A DNA stretch of 64,000 bases from Thermococcaceae archaeon (GCA_030156945.1 JASGLT010000006.1:38723-102722), one strand, 5' to 3'. Positions 1 to 9,412 are shown, counted from the stretch's first letter. Notes: generated by a model not told the origin, from the letters alone. Made by a program: numbers and translations.

Positions 1-649
1 GAAGCCACAGGTGTAGCGGGAAGATTCCGGCCTTTAGGAGGAGCGAGGCTAAGGCGAGTGCAACGGCCGCCCTTATTTCCGTAGAGGGCGAAACCTGGGA
101 GATCAGCTCAAGGTTCAAATAGCCCGTCTTGAGGTAGATAATCCCTATGGAGAACACGAAGAAGTAGGAGGCAAGGAGGGAGAGCATGAGGTACTTGTAT
201 GCCGCTCTGATTGCCCTCTTTTCTCCAGAGAAGCCCACCAGGGCAAAGGAAGACACCGAGGCTATCTCCATGAAGATGTAGAAGTTGAAGAGGTCCCTGC
301 TTATGAACGTTCCAAGGAGGCCAGCATGAACCAGGAGGAGCAATATAAGGGCCTTCACTTCCTTTTTGAAGTAGGTAACGGAATACAAAGCCACAGCGGA
401 GAAGAGGATAAGCTCGCCGAGCACGAGAAGGGAGCTGTAAATATCGAGCGCGACCTCTATACCCCCCACCCTCGGCCAGCCACCCACAACCTCGCTTCCT
501 TCACCCATGAGAAGGTAGGCCAGCCAGGGGAGAAGCGCACCGACTAAGAAAAGGTACCTCGCGTACTTCTCCATCCTCAAGGGTATCGTGAGCGCAGTGA
601 GGAACGCGAAGAGGAGCGGAATCGCAACGAGAACTGCTATCACGCCCAC
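1..649 (-). CDS. Mrp/Mbh-type cation/proton antiporter subunit D (NuoN/M-like), C-terminus cut by window edge
   Basis: Manual translation of the minus strand gives VGVIAVLVAIPLLFAFLTALTIPL...ELILFSAVALYSVTYFKKEVKALILLLLVHAGLLGTFISRDLFNFYIFMEIASVSSFALVGFSGEKRAIRAAYKYLM, typical proton-translocating antiporter subunit; follows MrpC. Confidence 0.85.
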   Translation of the reverse strand, partial: MGVIAVLVAIPLLFAFLTALTIPLRMEKYARYLFLVGALLPWLAYLLMGEGSEVVGGWPRVGGIEVALDIYSSLLVLGELILFSAVALYSVTYFKKEVKALILLLLVHAGLLGTFISRDLFNFYIFMEIASVSSFALVGFSGEKRAIRAAYKYLMLSLLASYFFVFSIGIIYLKTGYLNLELISQVSPSTEIRAAVALALASLLLKAGIFPLHLWL

Positions 650-936
650 TCACCCCCGTTGCGCAGTATCATCGCCAGGGCCAGCGCGGTTATGGCCACA
701 TCCACAACGAGCGTCGTCAGCATCAGCGTTGCCGGGAGCGGGTCAACAGGGTTGGAGGGCATTATCGGGAAGTCCCCTCCCTCGACGTAGCCGGCGCCTA
801 TGAAGAAGAGTATCAGGCCGAGGGAGACCACGTTGATTGAGAGCACCTGCTTTATCGGGTTCTCCTTCGATATCAGGCCGTAGAGGCCTATGAGCATCAC
901 GATTATTCCGGCTGTCTCGGCGTTAATCACGGTCAA
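640..936 (-). CDS. mnhC: Mrp antiporter subunit C (NuoK/MnhC-like)
   Basis: 98 aa, 3 TM, MIVMLIGLYGLISKENPIKQVLSINVVSLGLILFFI. Confidence 0.85.
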   Translation of the reverse strand: MTVINAETAGIIVMLIGLYGLISKENPIKQVLSINVVSLGLILFFIGAGYVEGGDFPIMPSNPVDPLPATLMLTTLVVDVAITALALAMILRNGGEWA

Positions 937-1330
937 CCCACCTCGACAGGATGTAGAATACGAGGACGAAGGAAGTCCCTACCTTGAGGGCAACTCCGAT
1001 ATTGAAGGTCATTACGGTGCCTCCGGGAACGTAGGGCCGGAGGAAGTTGATGAAGAAGGCTCCAAAGGCAAGGCCAGCCATTGCGATTCCCACTATAAAG
1101 AGGGCCGCTGAAGATTCCACGAGCTGGACAGTTCTGAGCGGGAAGTGCTTTCTCGTCCTCCTGTATCCGTAGGCGGTCATGAGCAGGATAACGCTCACGG
1201 CAAATATAACCCCCGCCTGAAAGCCGCCGCCGGGGCTCTCGTAGCCGTAGATGGTGAGGTAGGCTCCATAGGTGACCAGGAAAGGTGCCACGAGCTTTGT
1301 CGTCGTCCTCACAACGAGGCTCATCTTCAC
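923..1330 (-). CDS. mnhB: Mrp antiporter subunit B (MnhB-like)
   Basis: 135 aa, YGAYLTIYGYESPGGGFQAGVIFAVSVIL signature. Confidence 0.88.
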   Translation of the reverse strand: MKMSLVVRTTTKLVAPFLVTYGAYLTIYGYESPGGGFQAGVIFAVSVILLMTAYGYRRTRKHFPLRTVQLVESSAALFIVGIAMAGLAFGAFFINFLRPYVPGGTVMTFNIGVALKVGTSFVLVFYILSRWVDRD

Positions 1331-1572
1331 TTCCGCTTCCCCCCAAGGAGCAGGTAAAAGCCGGTAACAGCTGCGAAGAGGAGCGTCGCTTCGCCAAGGC
1401 TGTCGTAGGCCCTCCAGTCAGCTAATATGGCCGTCACGAGGTTAGGTATTCCCACCTCGCGCCAGTTAGCTAAATAGTAGGCGTAGCTCCCCCCTGAAAC
1501 TTTGGTGTAGTCAAGCCTGAGGAGCTCCAGGAGGAGGGCTGAACTGAGGAGTGCTCCGAGGAGGCGCTTCAC
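1327..1572 (-). CDS. MbhE/MrpA C-terminal-like antiporter subunit
   Basis: 81 aa membrane protein in operon position of MbhE; DWRAYDSLGEATLLFAAVTGFYLLL motif. Confidence 0.75.
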   Translation of the reverse strand: MKRLLGALLSSALLLELLRLDYTKVSGGSYAYYLANWREVGIPNLVTAILADWRAYDSLGEATLLFAAVTGFYLLLGGKRK

Positions 1573-1799
1573 TCCCCCACCTCCTTTACCGTGTAGAGGA
1601 AGAGCCCTGTGACTATCGCTCCAACCACGACGGCCGAGAGGGCAACGTCTGGAGCTCTAAGCTGGATCAGGGCGATGACAAATGCTAAGCTCAGGAGGCC
1701 GTAGCGCAGCACCGCGGCTGAAAGTTTCTCGGCTTCGACCACCGAGACCGAGAGTAGTATTATCGCCACGAGGAGGGCTTCATGGATTGTCCCAAGCAT
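1569..1799 (-). CDS. MbhD/MrpA-like (DUF4040) antiporter subunit
   Basis: 76 aa, LLSLAFVIALIQLRAPDVALSAVVVGAIVTGLFLYTV. Confidence 0.8.
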   Translation of the reverse strand: MLGTIHEALLVAIILLSVSVVEAEKLSAAVLRYGLLSLAFVIALIQLRAPDVALSAVVVGAIVTGLFLYTVKEVGE

Positions 1800-2094
1800 A
1801 CATGTCCACCACCGCTTTCGGTTTTATTCCGCTCTTATAAGCGGCCCTCGCTATCGCGTGGCTGACCATCGGGTTTATCATGGCTATCATGAAGGCTATC
1901 ACCAGAAACTTCAGCTTTCCAGTAATTGGGAAGTCCGAGGCGAGGGCCAGGGCCAGGAGTATGCTTATCGCCCCTCCAGTGTCGCACTTCGCTGTCGCGT
2001 GTAGCCTCGTGTAAACGTCCGGGAAGCGAAGCAGGCCCAGGGCCCCGAAGAACATTATGAAGATTCCGAAGAGGAGGAAGAGGAGCTCTATCAT
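1780..2094 (-). CDS. mnhG: Mrp antiporter subunit G
   Basis: 104 aa, FFGALGLLRFPDVYTRLHATAKCDTGG signature. Confidence 0.92.
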   Translation of the reverse strand: MIELLFLLFGIFIMFFGALGLLRFPDVYTRLHATAKCDTGGAISILLALALASDFPITGKLKFLVIAFMIAMINPMVSHAIARAAYKSGIKPKAVVDMYAWDNP

Positions 2095-2363
2095 GCCCGC
2101 ACCTCCATGTACTTCGCTATAATCAGCCCGCCAACTGCGTTCACCATGAGGAGCACTATGCTCACGTCGAGGAGGTAGGGGGCATCGTAGAGGAGAGAGA
2201 GCATCGCTATTATCACCACTGCCTTTGTGGTAGCTGTGTTCAAGGCAACCGCCCTATCAGCGAGCGTCGGGCCGAAGATGACGCGGTAGCTGACAAGTGT
2301 GGCGGTAAACAGGAGGAAGGCAATAGCATAGGGCAAGATCACCAGAAAATTTTCTTGAGCCAT
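2091..2363 (-). CDS. mnhF: Mrp antiporter subunit F
   Basis: 90 aa, FGPTLADRAVALNTATTKAVVII signature. Confidence 0.9.
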   Translation of the reverse strand: MAQENFLVILPYAIAFLLFTATLVSYRVIFGPTLADRAVALNTATTKAVVIIAMLSLLYDAPYLLDVSIVLLMVNAVGGLIIAKYMEVRA

Positions 2364-2944
2364 TCCTCGATCTCCCCCTTTATCTTCATTCCCGCCTTCT
2401 CCCCGTCGAGGGTCTCAACATCAATCCAGTGGACGTAGAGGTAGGCCTCACCGAGCTTTTTGGTGACGTCGAGCGTCAGAGTACCGGGTGTGAGCGTTAT
2501 AGAGTTAGCTAAGACAGTTAAGCCGGTGTTGGAGTGGAGATTGGACTTAACCTTCACTATCCCGGGGTTTATGTCCATGAAGAGGACGTTTTTAACGACC
2601 TTGAGGTTGCTCTCAAGCAGCCTGAAGGCCATTATGAAGAGGTACTGCGGGATGAGGAAGAGAAAGATGTAGGCTGCCTTCGAGATTAGGTGTCCAGTCT
2701 GCCTTATGTCATCGGTCAGGAAGTCCCTAGTCACCACGGCAACGATAAGGGTCACGAGGGCACCGGTGATCATATGGGAAGGTGAGAACTTGCCGCTTAT
2801 GACTATCCAGAACGCAAATAGGGCCATCCACGTAATCACGATCCTTTCCCACGCCGGGAGCTTTTGGGCCTCATAGCTCTCGTAGAGAACCCTCTTTCGG
2901 ACTTCTTCAAGACGCTGTCGGAGATAGAAATGCATGCGGCTCAT
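2339..2944 (-). CDS. mnhE: Mrp antiporter subunit E, with N-terminal extension
   Basis: 201 aa; LANSITLTPGTLTLDV and YVHWIDVETLDGE signatures. Confidence 0.9.
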   Translation of the reverse strand: MSRMHFYLRQRLEEVRKRVLYESYEAQKLPAWERIVITWMALFAFWIVISGKFSPSHMITGALVTLIVAVVTRDFLTDDIRQTGHLISKAAYIFLFLIPQYLFIMAFRLLESNLKVVKNVLFMDINPGIVKVKSNLHSNTGLTVLANSITLTPGTLTLDVTKKLGEAYLYVHWIDVETLDGEKAGMKIKGEIEEWLKKIFW

Positions 2945-2983
2945 GTAGTTATTTAGGTTCCCGATGTTAAAAACGGTTTCGGG

Positions 2984-3619
2984 CTACTCCTTTGGCTTTA
3001 TGCCGAGTGCTTCCTTATAGTCCCATCTCCGACCGTCTTCCATTATCCAGATTTTGACGAGGATGAGCGGGCCGACGGGGCGCTCTTTAGTTATATCAAA
3101 GCGGTAGAAGTTCACGGCCATTCCGCGCGGGTAGTTCTCTATGACGCCTATGACGTCGGTGTTGTTCTTGTCCGCTATCGTCTGGAGGCTCTTGTTGCCC
3201 CTCGGGACGAACTTTCCACCAGTTAATTCTGCGAAGACCTGAGCGAAGGCCGTGTGATCTATCCCGACCCTCTTGGCCGTTGTAACAACGAAAGGCATCT
3301 CCTCCCTTATCGGGGGTATGTTCCTGAAACCGATCTCGCGCTGGAGCTTTATCCCGTGAAGGTAGAGGTAGCCGAGATAGCCCCAGTCCTCGGGGTCAAC
3401 CTTGATGAAAGTCATCTTGAGCGGGTTTCCCTTCCAGACGTTGATTATTAGCAACCTCTCGTAGTTCCTGTCGTAGGCCTCCATGAGGAGGTCTTGGATG
3501 GTTTTCTTGCCTCTCGTCAGGTAGAGGGAGTTGGGGAAAACTCTCTCTAAGTCATGCCCGAAACTCCTCGTTCTTCTGGTGGGTCTATGGGACGTAGTTA
3601 TCAGCATCATGGCTCTCAC
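2984..3619 (-). CDS. Brix-domain ribosome biogenesis protein
   Basis: 211 aa, TTSHRPTRRTRSFGHDLERVFPNSLYLTRGKKTIQDL...NRYERLLIINVWKGNP; downstream of rpoP/L37Ae as in other archaea. Confidence 0.85.
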   Translation of the reverse strand: MRAMMLITTSHRPTRRTRSFGHDLERVFPNSLYLTRGKKTIQDLLMEAYDRNYERLLIINVWKGNPLKMTFIKVDPEDWGYLGYLYLHGIKLQREIGFRNIPPIREEMPFVVTTAKRVGIDHTAFAQVFAELTGGKFVPRGNKSLQTIADKNNTDVIGVIENYPRGMAVNFYRFDITKERPVGPLILVKIWIMEDGRRWDYKEALGIKPKE

Positions 3620-3661
3620 TCAAAAATTGGTCGCATGAATAAAAGGCTTTCGAAGCAGAAT

Positions 3662-3811
3662 TCAGATAGCTTTAACGCGCCTGGCCACGCGGGGCCTTGG
3701 CTTGTAGAGTATCTTACTGCCGCAGTAAGGGCAGCGTACTTCCCTGGCGTTTTCGAGATCGAGTTCAACTTCCTTTCCGCATTTTGCACATCGGTAAATT
3801 GCCAAAACCAT
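3662..3811 (-). CDS. rpoP: DNA-directed RNA polymerase subunit P
   Basis: 49 aa MVLAIYRCAKCGKEVELDLENAREVRCPYCGSKILYKPRPRVARRVKAI; internal start of the listed ORF. Confidence 0.93.
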   Translation of the reverse strand: MVLAIYRCAKCGKEVELDLENAREVRCPYCGSKILYKPRPRVARRVKAI

Positions 3812-3836
3812 CGGAATCACCCACAATATAAATAAA

Positions 3837-4097
3837 TCAGGCCTTGGAGGCCGTAATACGCTTTGCGACCTTTCCGGCCGGAGTGGTCGGCAGATAAGCA
3901 CCGCCGGCAAAGGTTGCACCGCATTTTTGGCACTGCCATATGCCAGTGCTTATCCTTTTAACGGCCTTTCTGCCGCAGACAGGACAGACGTGCTTCTGCC
4001 TCATTCTCTCCTCTACTGCTGCCACCCTTCTCCTGATCTTGAGACCGTATCTTGGACCAAACCTTCCAGCTGAACCAACCTTGGTAGTCCTTCCCAT
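3837..4097 (-). CDS. rpl37A: 50S ribosomal protein L37Ae
   Basis: 86 aa [25 protein letters not shown]...[33 protein letters not shown]. Confidence 0.95.
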   Translation of the reverse strand: MGRTTKVGSAGRFGPRYGLKIRRRVAAVEERMRQKHVCPVCGRKAVKRISTGIWQCQKCGATFAGGAYLPTTPAGKVAKRITASKA

Positions 4098-4197
4098 GAG
4101 CATCACCCCAACTTGAGCATTTTTCACGACTGGTGGGTTTTTTCAGGGACGTTTTATAAACCTTTGCCCACCCAAGCTTCTGGAGAAGTCTCCCAAG

Positions 4198-4825
4198 GAA
4201 ACTTTGTCCCGCAAAGTTTCATCAAAGTTTGTGGTTCTTGTTCACGAGGTCCTTTTTGAGGGATTTTCCCTTTTTGAATGCCGTCCTGGATTGTGAATTC
4301 CATTTTATTCGCTTGCTCTTTGTGAGTTTGCTTTTTAATGACGCCCGAAGGGCGTAAAGGGAAGAAAAACTCCTTCCAGTTAAGAGATTTTAGGAATTAA
4401 CTCACTTTTTAGCTCGAGTACATGAAAAATCCCCGTAGAAGGGCAATTTCAGAAGGAATCACGAATTTTGATCAAACTCAATGGGACTGTCATCCCGTGC
4501 GTTGAAGCTCCGCTTCAACGTCGCGCAGGAAGCTTTTAGAAAAAGATTCACCAAAAGCCCGTAGCTCCTCTTAGAAAGGCTATATACGGGGATTTTTACA
4601 CGATAAGTGCCTGTTCCAGGAGGAGAACAACTCAGATAAGAATCCTCAAAAAGGTTTGCATTCTCCTTGAAGCCCGAAGGGCGTCGATTTTTGAGTTAAA
4701 CCACCCCAAGGGAGCATTTTAAGAGTTCTCACTCTTAAAACAACCCTTCAAAAAGAAAATCACGTGAAAGCTGGCTTTTCAGAAAGAGCTACACTCTTTG
4801 ATGAAACTTTGCCCACCAAAGTTTC
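4198..4825. repeat. Imperfect inverted duplication of a ~310-bp non-coding unit (about 4198-4507 vs 4513-4825)
   Basis: Paired blocks centred on ~4510: gaaactttg-N5-caaagtttcatcaaag at both outer ends (16 nt caaagtttcatcaaag shared in inverted orientation), gacgccc...gggc, aaaaatccccgta (4425-4437) vs tacggggattttt (4585-4597), central hairpin cgttgaagctccgcttcaacg (4500-4520); no convincing ORF. Confidence 0.75.
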
Positions 4826-4826
4826 T

Positions 4827-4903
<77 letters not shown>

Positions 4904-4950
4904 TCAGAAGTGTTATAAGGGGTTCAAAAATAAAGGTTGCGGTGGTAAAA

Positions 4951-5430
4951 ATGATGCTGCCGGACTGGAAAATCAGGAAGGAGATACTGATAGAGCCTTT
5001 CAGCGAGGAGTCCCTTCAGCCGGCTGGCTACGACCTTAGGGTTGGGAGGGAGGCCTACTTGGAAGGACGTGTTCTGGATGTTGAGAAAGAAGGTAAGCTG
5101 GTAATCCCCCCCAAGACACATGCTCTTGTGCTGACCATGGAAAGGGTGAGGCTTCCCGATGATGTTATGGGCGATATGAAGCTGAGAAGCTCCCTCGCCA
5201 GGGAGGGGCTCCTTGGTTCTTTTGCCTGGGTTGATCCTGGATGGGATGGCAATTTGACCCTTGCACTTTTCAATTCGTCTAATGAACCTATCGAGCTCTA
5301 TTACGGGGAGCGCTTTGTCCAGATAGCTTTCATACGGCTTGAAGGCCCCGCCAGAAATCCCTACAGAGGAAACTATCAGGGGAGCAGGGGGATAGTTCTT
5401 TCAAAAAGGAGACAGAGAAGGGGAGTTTGA
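4951..5430 (+). CDS. dcd: dCTP deaminase / dUTPase family
   Basis: MMLPDWKIRKEILIEPFSEESLQPAGYDLRVG...MKLRSSLAREGLL...VDPGWDGNLTLALFN; real start inside listed ORF. Confidence 0.92.
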   Translation: MMLPDWKIRKEILIEPFSEESLQPAGYDLRVGREAYLEGRVLDVEKEGKLVIPPKTHALVLTMERVRLPDDVMGDMKLRSSLAREGLLGSFAWVDPGWDGNLTLALFNSSNEPIELYYGERFVQIAFIRLEGPARNPYRGNYQGSRGIVLSKRRQRRGV

Positions 5431-5769
5431 TGCTCTCCCCTAAGCTGTTCTTTTTTTATGGTCAAAGTTAACAGAGAGCGTACCTGGAAGATGGTATTTG
5501 ACACATGGCTTTTGGGGGATTGTTCCTTTCTTGTAAGCTTCAGCACTGTTAGAGGCACTCCCCCAGGTGTGGCCTCCTACTCGTTTTTCCAAATAGTCTA
5601 TGTCGTGGATATCCTTGGGAGTATTGGAGGTATTGACGATAGCAACACTGGCCTGTTTTTGTTCTCTGGTAATGGGTTGGGGGCATGAAAAGGCCCCGTT
5701 TTACCGAAACATTTATATACCTTTAACGGCCAAATAGATAGCGAAAAGCTCTTTAAGGAGGTGGAAAGA

Positions 5770-5973
5770 ATGGCCGAGTTGCCAATTGCCCCAATCGACA
5801 GGTTGATAAGGAAGGCTGGTGCTGAGAGGGTTAGTGAAGACGCCGCTAAGGTTCTCGCCGAGTACCTCGAGGAGTACGCCATAGAGATCGGTAAGAAGGC
5901 CGCTGCCTTTGCCAGGCACGCCGGCAGGAAGACCGTCAAGGCCGAGGACATCAAGCTTGCCATCAAGGCCTGA
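5770..5973 (+). CDS. Archaeal histone
   Basis: 67 aa [67 protein letters not shown]. Confidence 0.97.
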   Translation: MAELPIAPIDRLIRKAGAERVSEDAAKVLAEYLEEYAIEIGKKAAAFARHAGRKTVKAEDIKLAIKA

Positions 5974-6057
5974 AGGCCTTTTTGGCTCTTTTCTAAACTT
6001 TTACCTTCCCAAACATGCACCGTTATCGTTTTAAGGCTCTTATGCAGTTCTGAGGTT

Positions 6058-7332
6058 ATGTCGGAGATAGCCGTCAGAATGACAAAGAGGAACCACAATG
6101 CATTCGTTCATCTTTTGGGGGCACTGGAGAGCCAGGGGTTTGAGCTGGACGAACTTTTGATAACCAAGGACTTCAAAGAAATATTCAGGGCCAGGCCTAA
6201 GGTTGTTCTGTACTCATTCTTCACGGAGGAAATATGGGGCTCATTGAGAGATGAAGTCGGGCTTTTGAAGAAACGGGGGGCCCTCTTAGTTGCAGGGGGC
6301 TACCACGCGATAGCCATGCCAAAACACACGTTGAATGTGCTTGGTTTCGACATAGCCGTCATTGGTGAGGGGGAAGAAGTTCTTTACCAGCTCCTCACGG
6401 CCCTAAAAAGTGCGGGGTATAAAATCACGAAGGAGCTGGCCAATATCAAAGGCTTAGCATTCTACTTAAACGGAGAGTTCGTTTTCACGGGCTTTGCCAA
6501 GGTAGAGGACTTCTGGCGCTTTCCTCCTTACCCTGAGAGCGTCCGATTGATTTCTCCGATTGAGATCACCCGCGGCTGTCCCTTTGGCTGCTACTACTGC
6601 CAGACTCCCTATATCAAGGGCTTCCGCATGAGGCACAGGCCGATAGACCAGATAGTGAAATACTCCCGCAGGATGAAGGACATGCGTTACATAACGCCGA
6701 ACGCCTTTGCCTACGGAAGCCCAGGAGCCATCCTAAAACTAAACAAGCTTGAAGCCCTTCTTAAGGCCCTTCAACCATTAAGAAAGGAGGGCAGGAGGTT
6801 GTTCTATGGCACGTTCCCGAGCGAGGTAAGGCCAGAGTTCGTCCTCCCTGAGACGCTGGAGCTGCTGATAGACTACGCCGACAACAGAAGGCTGGCGATA
6901 GGTGCGCAGAGCGGTGACGATGCGATGCTAAAGGCCATGCACCGTCTTCACAGGGTGGAACACGTACAGAGGGCCGTTGAGTACATGATTGAGTACGGCT
7001 TCGAGCCAGTGGTCGATTTCATAGTTGGATTGCCGAATGAGACTGAAGAAAGCCAGAGGAGGAGCATAGAGCTCATGAAGTGGATCATAGCGAAGGGAGG
7101 GAAGGTCAGGGCTCACTACTTCATGCCCCTCCCCGGAACGCCGTGGGCGAGGTGCAAACCTTCTCCACTTAGCAATGAAATGAAGAAGTTCCTCGGAAGG
7201 ATGGCGGCGAAGGGGAAGATAGAGGGGGCCTGGAGCAACCAGATGGAACTCTCGAGGAAGATTCAAAAGCTGATAGAAGAGTTCTATGAAGAACCAATGG
7301 CCTACCACGGTGGTGTGAAGAAGATCTGCTGA
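6058..7332 (+). CDS. B12-binding domain / radical SAM domain protein (TIGR04013-like)
   Basis: 424 aa; CPFGCYYCQTPY CxxxCxxC motif, N-terminal cobalamin-binding-like Rossmann domain. Confidence 0.88.
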   Translation: MSEIAVRMTKRNHNAFVHLLGALESQGFELDELLITKDFKEIFRARPKVVLYSFFTEEIWGSLRDEVGLLKKRGALLVAGGYHAIAMPKHTLNVLGFDIAVIGEGEEVLYQLLTALKSAGYKITKELANIKGLAFYLNGEFVFTGFAKVEDFWRFPPYPESVRLISPIEITRGCPFGCYYCQTPYIKGFRMRHRPIDQIVKYSRRMKDMRYITPNAFAYGSPGAILKLNKLEALLKALQPLRKEGRRLFYGTFPSEVRPEFVLPETLELLIDYADNRRLAIGAQSGDDAMLKAMHRLHRVEHVQRAVEYMIEYGFEPVVDFIVGLPNETEESQRRSIELMKWIIAKGGKVRAHYFMPLPGTPWARCKPSPLSNEMKKFLGRMAAKGKIEGAWSNQMELSRKIQKLIEEFYEEPMAYHGGVKKIC

Positions 7333-7538
7333 AGGTTTATTAACTCGGAAAGCTTAGCTTTGGGGCAATGAAGAATGCTCTCTCTTGAATCAAACACGCC
7401 AGATTCCTGGTCTTTTAGGGTTTTCTTAGCTTGTTTCTGATCGTTTGCTTTGGGGAGGGGAATAAGCTCTGTCTATGATGGCGGAGGGTGCGACCCAAAA
7501 CCTTATAACTCTGAGGAGTACTTACCCCCGAGGGCATT

Positions 7539-7937
7539 ATGTATGCCGAAAACTATAAAAGATTCCTGCAACTTATAGACAAACTGCGAGAGTTTGAGGG
7601 GGCCATCATAGTTGAAGGCCCGCGAGACGTGGTGGCTCTGAAGAATTTGGGGGTCAGAGCGGAGATAATAAGACTTTCCCGTCTCCCGCTTTCAGAAGTC
7701 GCGCTCATTGCATCATCCTACAAAGAGGTAATGGTGCTAACGGATTTCGACAGAAAAGGGGAAGAGCTTGCAAAGAAGCTCCTCCAGTACCTTGAGGGTT
7801 ACCCATGCAGGGTCGACATGGAGACGAGAAGGGAGCTCAAGAGGCTGGCAAAGAAGGACATTAAAGCCGTGGAGGACCTCTATGCCCTTTACGTGAAGGT
7901 TGTCTCCGTTTCTGACCCCCGAATGGAGGGGATCTGA
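7539..7937 (+). CDS. Toprim-domain protein
   Basis: 132 aa, AIIVEGPRDVVALKNLGV ... VMVLTDFDRKGEELA (E and DxD of Toprim). Confidence 0.85.
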   Translation: MYAENYKRFLQLIDKLREFEGAIIVEGPRDVVALKNLGVRAEIIRLSRLPLSEVALIASSYKEVMVLTDFDRKGEELAKKLLQYLEGYPCRVDMETRRELKRLAKKDIKAVEDLYALYVKVVSVSDPRMEGI

Positions 7938-8014
7938 TGAAGAGAAAAAAGGCAGTGATTCACCAGATTTTGGCTGAAAAGAGAAAGTTCGAAAAAAGGA
8001 AAGAGGGTGATGGT

Positions 8015-9364
8015 ATGTCAGCAAAAGACGAGTTTGGAACCACGAAGTATGTTGTGTACGCTGAGTTTGAAGCAAACGGCGTTGTTGAAAGACCCGACGT
8101 CGTAGGTGCAATTTTTGGACAGACCGAGGGGCTTCTTGGGGATGATTTGGACCTTAGGGAGCTCCAGAAAACGGGAAGGATAGGCAGGATAAAGGTTGAG
8201 GTTCACACTAAGGCCGGCAAGACCTACGGTACTATAACCGTGCCTTCGAGCCTTGACAGAGTCGAAACGGCAATCCTCGCGGCGGCGCTGGAGACAATCG
8301 ACCGCGTTGGTCCGGCCGAGGCCAAAATAAAGGTTCTGAGGATAGAGGATGTGAGGGCCACTAAAAGGAGGTACATAATTGAGAGGGCCAAAGAGATACT
8401 GGAGACGCTGATGGAGCAGGAGATTCCGGAGACTCAGGAACTCACCGAGGAGGTCAAGAAGGCGGTAAGGGCGAAGGAGCTCATAGAGTACGGCCCGGAG
8501 AAGCTTCCGGCTGGACCGCACGTGCCCTTCTCCGATTCAATAATTGTCGTTGAGGGAAGGGCCGATGTCCTGAACCTCCTCAAGCACGGTATAAAGAACG
8601 CAATAGCCGTTGAGGGCACCTCAGTCCCGGAGACGATAATCAAACTGAGCAAGGAGAGGATCGTTACAGCATTCACAGACGGAGACCGCGGTGGGGAGCT
8701 AATCCTCAAGGAGCTCCTTCAGGTAGCTGACATTGACTACGTGGCCCGTGCACCCGAGGGTAAGGAGGTAGAGGAGCTTACAAAGAAGGAGATAGTGAAG
8801 GCTCTGAGGAGCAAGGTCCCGGCCGAGCAGGTCATAACAGAAATATTCTACAAGGGCAAGAACTTTTACGATGTTATTAGGGACAAGGAGAGGGCTCAGG
8901 CTGAGGTAAAGGAGGAAAAGAAAGAGGAAGCCGCTCCAGCCGTGAAGCATGGGCCTCCCGTAAAGCCGCCCGTTCAGACCCCTCCCCAGCAGCAAAAGCA
9001 GCAGCCCGAGAGGTTGAGTGCTCCAGAGCCTCAGGAGAGGATAATAAGGCCTATGCCACAGCCGGGGCCGTCTCAGGAGGCTGAGGAGTTCAAAGAGTTC
9101 ATCGAGAAAGTTAAGAGCTCAAACGAATCCGTTGCACTCCTGCTCGACAGGGAAAAGAAGGTTATAGGGGAGATACCTGTAAGGGAGCTGACCAACAAGC
9201 TTATGGAGCGCAAGGACGTCTACGCGGTGGTCTTCAACGGGGTTATAACCCAGAGGCTTATAGATGCCGTCAGTGAAACGGGGATAAAGTACCTCGTTGG
9301 CGCGAGGAAGTACAACGTCGTTAGAAGGCCGGTCAACCTGAAGATAATTACCTTTGCAGAGTGA
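8015..9364 (+). CDS. dnaG: Archaeal DnaG primase
   Basis: MSAKDEFGTTKYVVYAEFEANGVVERPDVVGAIFGQTEGLLGDDLDLRELQK...IIVVEGRADVLNLLKHGIKNAIAVEGTSVPE...FTDGDRGGELI; start could be 7937 in the same frame. Confidence 0.95.
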   Translation: MSAKDEFGTTKYVVYAEFEANGVVERPDVVGAIFGQTEGLLGDDLDLRELQKTGRIGRIKVEVHTKAGKTYGTITVPSSLDRVETAILAAALETIDRVGPAEAKIKVLRIEDVRATKRRYIIERAKEILETLMEQEIPETQELTEEVKKAVRAKELIEYGPEKLPAGPHVPFSDSIIVVEGRADVLNLLKHGIKNAIAVEGTSVPETIIKLSKERIVTAFTDGDRGGELILKELLQVADIDYVARAPEGKEVEELTKKEIVKALRSKVPAEQVITEIFYKGKNFYDVIRDKERAQAEVKEEKKEEAAPAVKHGPPVKPPVQTPPQQQKQQPERLSAPEPQERIIRPMPQPGPSQEAEEFKEFIEKVKSSNESVALLLDREKKVIGEIPVRELTNKLMERKDVYAVVFNGVITQRLIDAVSETGIKYLVGARKYNVVRRPVNLKIITFAE

Positions 9365-9412
9365 CCCTTACCTTTTTAACTTCTCTTCCTCTTCTTTTCT
9401 CGGTGGTCAAAG

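Noticed and set aside
4198-4825. Provirus or integrated plasmid attachment remnant at tRNA-Arg
   Set aside because: No duplicate of the tRNA 3' end was seen on the far side and there are no integrase or viral genes; inverted duplication explains it better.
4198-4825. RNase P RNA, 7S RNA or other large structural RNA
   Set aside because: AT-rich sequence, whereas structural RNAs in hyperthermophiles are strongly GC-rich; no recognisable conserved core.
5458-5688. 76-aa ORF between dcd and histone
   Set aside because: Has no clear ribosome site or recognisable domain; could be a decayed remnant but unsupported.
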